A DNA stretch of 6,795 nucleotides, from assembly GCA_913774795.1 (NCBI GenBank), contig CAJYIL010000615.1, positions 1 through 6,795 on the forward strand. The letters run 5' to 3'. The notes beneath the pieces were generated by a model that was given only the letters and a program-made list of their open reading frames with translations, ran no database searches and was not told the origin of the DNA. Source of the stretch: Pseudobdellovibrionaceae bacterium (GTDB taxonomy: Bacteria > Bdellovibrionota > Bdellovibrionia > Bdellovibrionales > JAMPXM01). Both the position numbers and the translations under genes were made by a program. Below, piece by piece: positions 5,359 to 6,795 of the stretch; the first letter of the stretch is position 1, and each line of letters opens with the position of its first letter.

Positions 5359-6199
5359 GAGGCTTTAATTTCGCGAGGACACGCTCCCGAAGATCGGGGC
5401 GATAGAAGCTATCGATATGACGGCCACCCGGAATCGCCCAAAACTCCTTCGGATCACGCGCGCGATCAAAGACATCACGGCCCATCGAAATGTCGACGGT
5501 GTTGTCGTCTTCACCGTGAATGACGACGATCGGAGTCGGGGCAATCTCACCGATGCGGTCTTTCGAAGCGTAAGTGTCGTTCATGACCAGCCATCCGATC
5601 GGCTGAAAGAGCCACGTGAGCCAACCTCGGGAGAGAGCCGATCGTGCGACCGAGCGATAAGACGCGAAGGTCGAGTCGGCAAAAACGAGAGAGACCGGAA
5701 TTTCGTTTTTCATGTCGGCGACCGAGCGGAGTCCCACGTTGCCTCCGAGGGACTGCGCGACGACCACGATCTTTTTATCGGGATAAAGCGAGTGAATCTT
5801 GCGGAGAGCGGCGTGGCCGTCTTCAACCGTCGCCTTCGGAGAAGGCTCGCCATCTGAGGATCCGTATCCGTGATAATCGAAGACCATGTAGTCGATGCCG
5901 TGATCGAGGATCCAGTACAAAGAATGGAAGTGCGACGAGAGATTTTGCGCATTTCCGTGGAACTGCAGAATCACGCATTTCGATGACGGGCGCGGGGCTT
6001 TGAATTGCCACGCGTGGAGTTTGGTGCCGTCTTCTGAGGCGAAATCGAGATCGACCGGCTTCACCGGCATTTTCTTGCGATCGACGTGTTCGATGCGCGT
6101 CGGGTAGTAGAGAAGCGATGAGCAGCCGCTCGTGGTCACGGCCAAGATCAAAACGCAAACGACGCGAGTGAACTTAGAAATAGTGGACAACACCGGCAC
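5342..6199 (-). CDS. Alpha/beta hydrolase, BEM46/YfhR-like, predicted lipoprotein
   Basis: Encodes 285 residues, typical for single-domain BEM46/YfhR-like serine hydrolases. The N-terminus is a lipoprotein signal: basic and hydrophobic residues 9-22, then TTSGC with Cys26 as lipid site (the -3 position is Thr, not the usual Leu). The family-typical LLYYPTR follows at 29-35. FHGNAQN (80-86) supplies the oxyanion region, FDYHGYGSSDG (107-117) is the conserved strand-loop, and AQSLGG (148-153) is the nucleophile elbow with Ser150, carrying Ala in place of the first Gly of GxSxG. Asp232 (in HGEDD) and His261 complete the triad. It is probably an envelope-anchored esterase, thioesterase or lipase; the substrate is unknown. 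The start is GTG at 6199; GTG at 6193 fits the AGAGG site better and is possible. It overlaps the upstream barrel gene by 26 nt, implying translational coupling. Confidence 0.88.
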   Translation of the reverse strand: MPVLSTISKFTRVVCVLILAVTTSGCSSLLYYPTRIEHVDRKKMPVKPVDLDFASEDGTKLHAWQFKAPRPSSKCVILQFHGNAQNLSSHFHSLYWILDHGIDYMVFDYHGYGSSDGEPSPKATVEDGHAALRKIHSLYPDKKIVVVAQSLGGNVGLRSVADMKNEIPVSLVFADSTFASYRSVARSALSRGWLTWLFQPIGWLVMNDTYASKDRIGEIAPTPIVVIHGEDDNTVDISMGRDVFDRARDPKEFWAIPGGRHIDSFYRPDLRERVLAKLKPLCSTD

Positions 6200-6795
6200 T
6201 CACCTCTCTGTTTTGCGTGCGCCAGATTCCTCGCAAGTCGATGCCCCACGCTGATCCGCCGGGGACGAGCCGCAAACGTGAATCAATCTTGTAGTCGTCA
6301 AAACGCGGAGACAGAACTGACCATGCGTAAGACGCCTCGGTGACGAGTGCGAGCGATTCCGTGAAGCGCACGCGCGTGCCGAGTACGGGGCCCAGACGAA
6401 CGGAGAACTTGCTCTCGCTAAATCTCGGCGACGTGAAGAGCTCGCCGTCGATCAAACCGTAGGTCAGCACGCGGCCGAACTCTGTCGAGTATCCGGCTCC
6501 GCCGTAAAGGCCTCCGGCCAAGCAATTCGAGCAACGAGCGTCATCCACTCGGTCGAGACCGAGCTTCGCTCGCCACGACATCTTGCGGGAGTAAAAGTCG
6601 AGGGGCTTGTACGTACCGACACCGAACAAAACAGCGTGTTCCACGCGTAGACTTTGCGGGTGATCCCACCAGCGCAAAGCGAGATGGAAGAAGTCGATGT
6701 CGGAGTACTCAGGAAGCCCGCGCGTGGGATCAGCGAGGTCCTGGAGAGCGAAGCGAATCGCGAAGTCGGTCGCGCCCCCGAAATTCTGATTCTCA
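6174..6795 (-). CDS. C-terminal part of an outer-membrane barrel protein, DUF4105/Lnb-like (5' end off window)
   Basis: The frame is open from the window edge (6795) to the stop at 6174, giving about 206 C-terminal residues. The TTG at 6677 is only an internal codon, because the open frame continues upstream with similar composition. The segment shows alternating hydrophobic/polar strands rich in Tyr, Gly and Arg, and ends in VVHYF, the terminal Phe expected of a BAM-inserted beta-barrel. The order LQDLADP, LRVEHAVLF, YSRKMSWRAKLGL, CSNCLAGGLYGGAGYS matches, from memory, the C-terminal region of DUF4105 proteins, the group that includes the Bacteroides lipoprotein N-acyltransferase Lnb. The catalytic N-terminal domain is outside the window, so activity cannot be judged. 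Two close cysteines (CSNC) could form a disulfide. Its 3' end overlaps the lipoprotein hydrolase gene by 26 nt. Confidence 0.75.
   Translation of the reverse strand, partial: ENQNFGGATDFAIRFALQDLADPTRGLPEYSDIDFFHLALRWWDHPQSLRVEHAVLFGVGTYKPLDFYSRKMSWRAKLGLDRVDDARCSNCLAGGLYGGAGYSTEFGRVLTYGLIDGELFTSPRFSESKFSVRLGPVLGTRVRFTESLALVTEASYAWSVLSPRFDDYKIDSRLRLVPGGSAWGIDLRGIWRTQNREVSAGVVHYF

Noticed and set aside
5417..5857. 146-codon plus-strand ORF antisense to the alpha/beta hydrolase
   Set aside because: It lies wholly inside a clearly recognisable hydrolase gene, its product is Arg/Asp-rich with no motif, and it has no convincing ribosome site; it is a composition shadow.
6174..6677. Barrel gene as a complete 167-residue protein starting at 6677
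   Set aside because: The codon there is TTG inside a frame that stays open to the window edge with matching family-like sequence, so the gene is truncated by the window, not short.
1..6795. Search for CRISPR arrays, tRNA/rRNA genes, transposases, integrase sites or phage genes
   Set aside because: No regularly spaced repeats, cloverleaf-forming segments or mobile-element protein motifs were seen in the window.

Overview
The window looks like a chromosomal stretch from a predatory-type or deltaproteobacteria-like Gram-negative bacterium, most likely Bdellovibrionota. The case rests on a TIGR02147/DUF4423-type regulator (a family I know mainly from Bdellovibrio relatives, Fibrobacter and myxobacteria), the density of exported proteins of unknown family, and an outer-membrane barrel gene. 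This placement is inference from protein style, not a database match. Coding density is very high: no gap between genes exceeds about 135 bases, and I see no tRNA, rRNA, CRISPR array or insertion sequence.

Left part (1-1571, minus strand): two exported proteins of unknown family, 14 nt apart, form an operon reading leftward out of the window. The upstream one ends in a striking two-copy cysteine repeat. A 133-bp divergent intergenic region (1572-1704) separates them from the rightward regulator gene. It holds a near-consensus sigma70-type promoter overlapped by an inverted repeat, a good candidate autoregulatory operator.

Middle (1705-3626, plus strand): the TIGR02147-family regulator is followed by a secreted protein with a Gly-rich mature N-terminus and an HExxR motif. 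A hairpin without a U-tract lies between them. The secreted gene meets a GNAT acetyltransferase gene tail to tail, with one base between the stop codons; a possible plus-strand terminator lies inside the acetyltransferase coding sequence.

Right part (3628-6795, minus strand; transcription order right to left): the C-terminal part of an outer-membrane barrel protein resembling the DUF4105/Lnb-like family overlaps a predicted lipoprotein alpha/beta hydrolase by 26 nt. A terminator at the hydrolase stop codon ends that unit. Next come two tandem paralogous small secreted proteins (about two-thirds identical in the C-terminal 111 residues, unrelated Pro/Gly/Arg-rich N-terminal segments), separated from each other by a strong intrinsic terminator. 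The second paralogue is followed after 15 nt by the GNAT gene. At least six of the eight genes encode envelope or exported proteins, so the region reads as an envelope/secretome segment with one local regulator. The most unusual material is the set of unrecognised secreted proteins and the regulator's promoter architecture.
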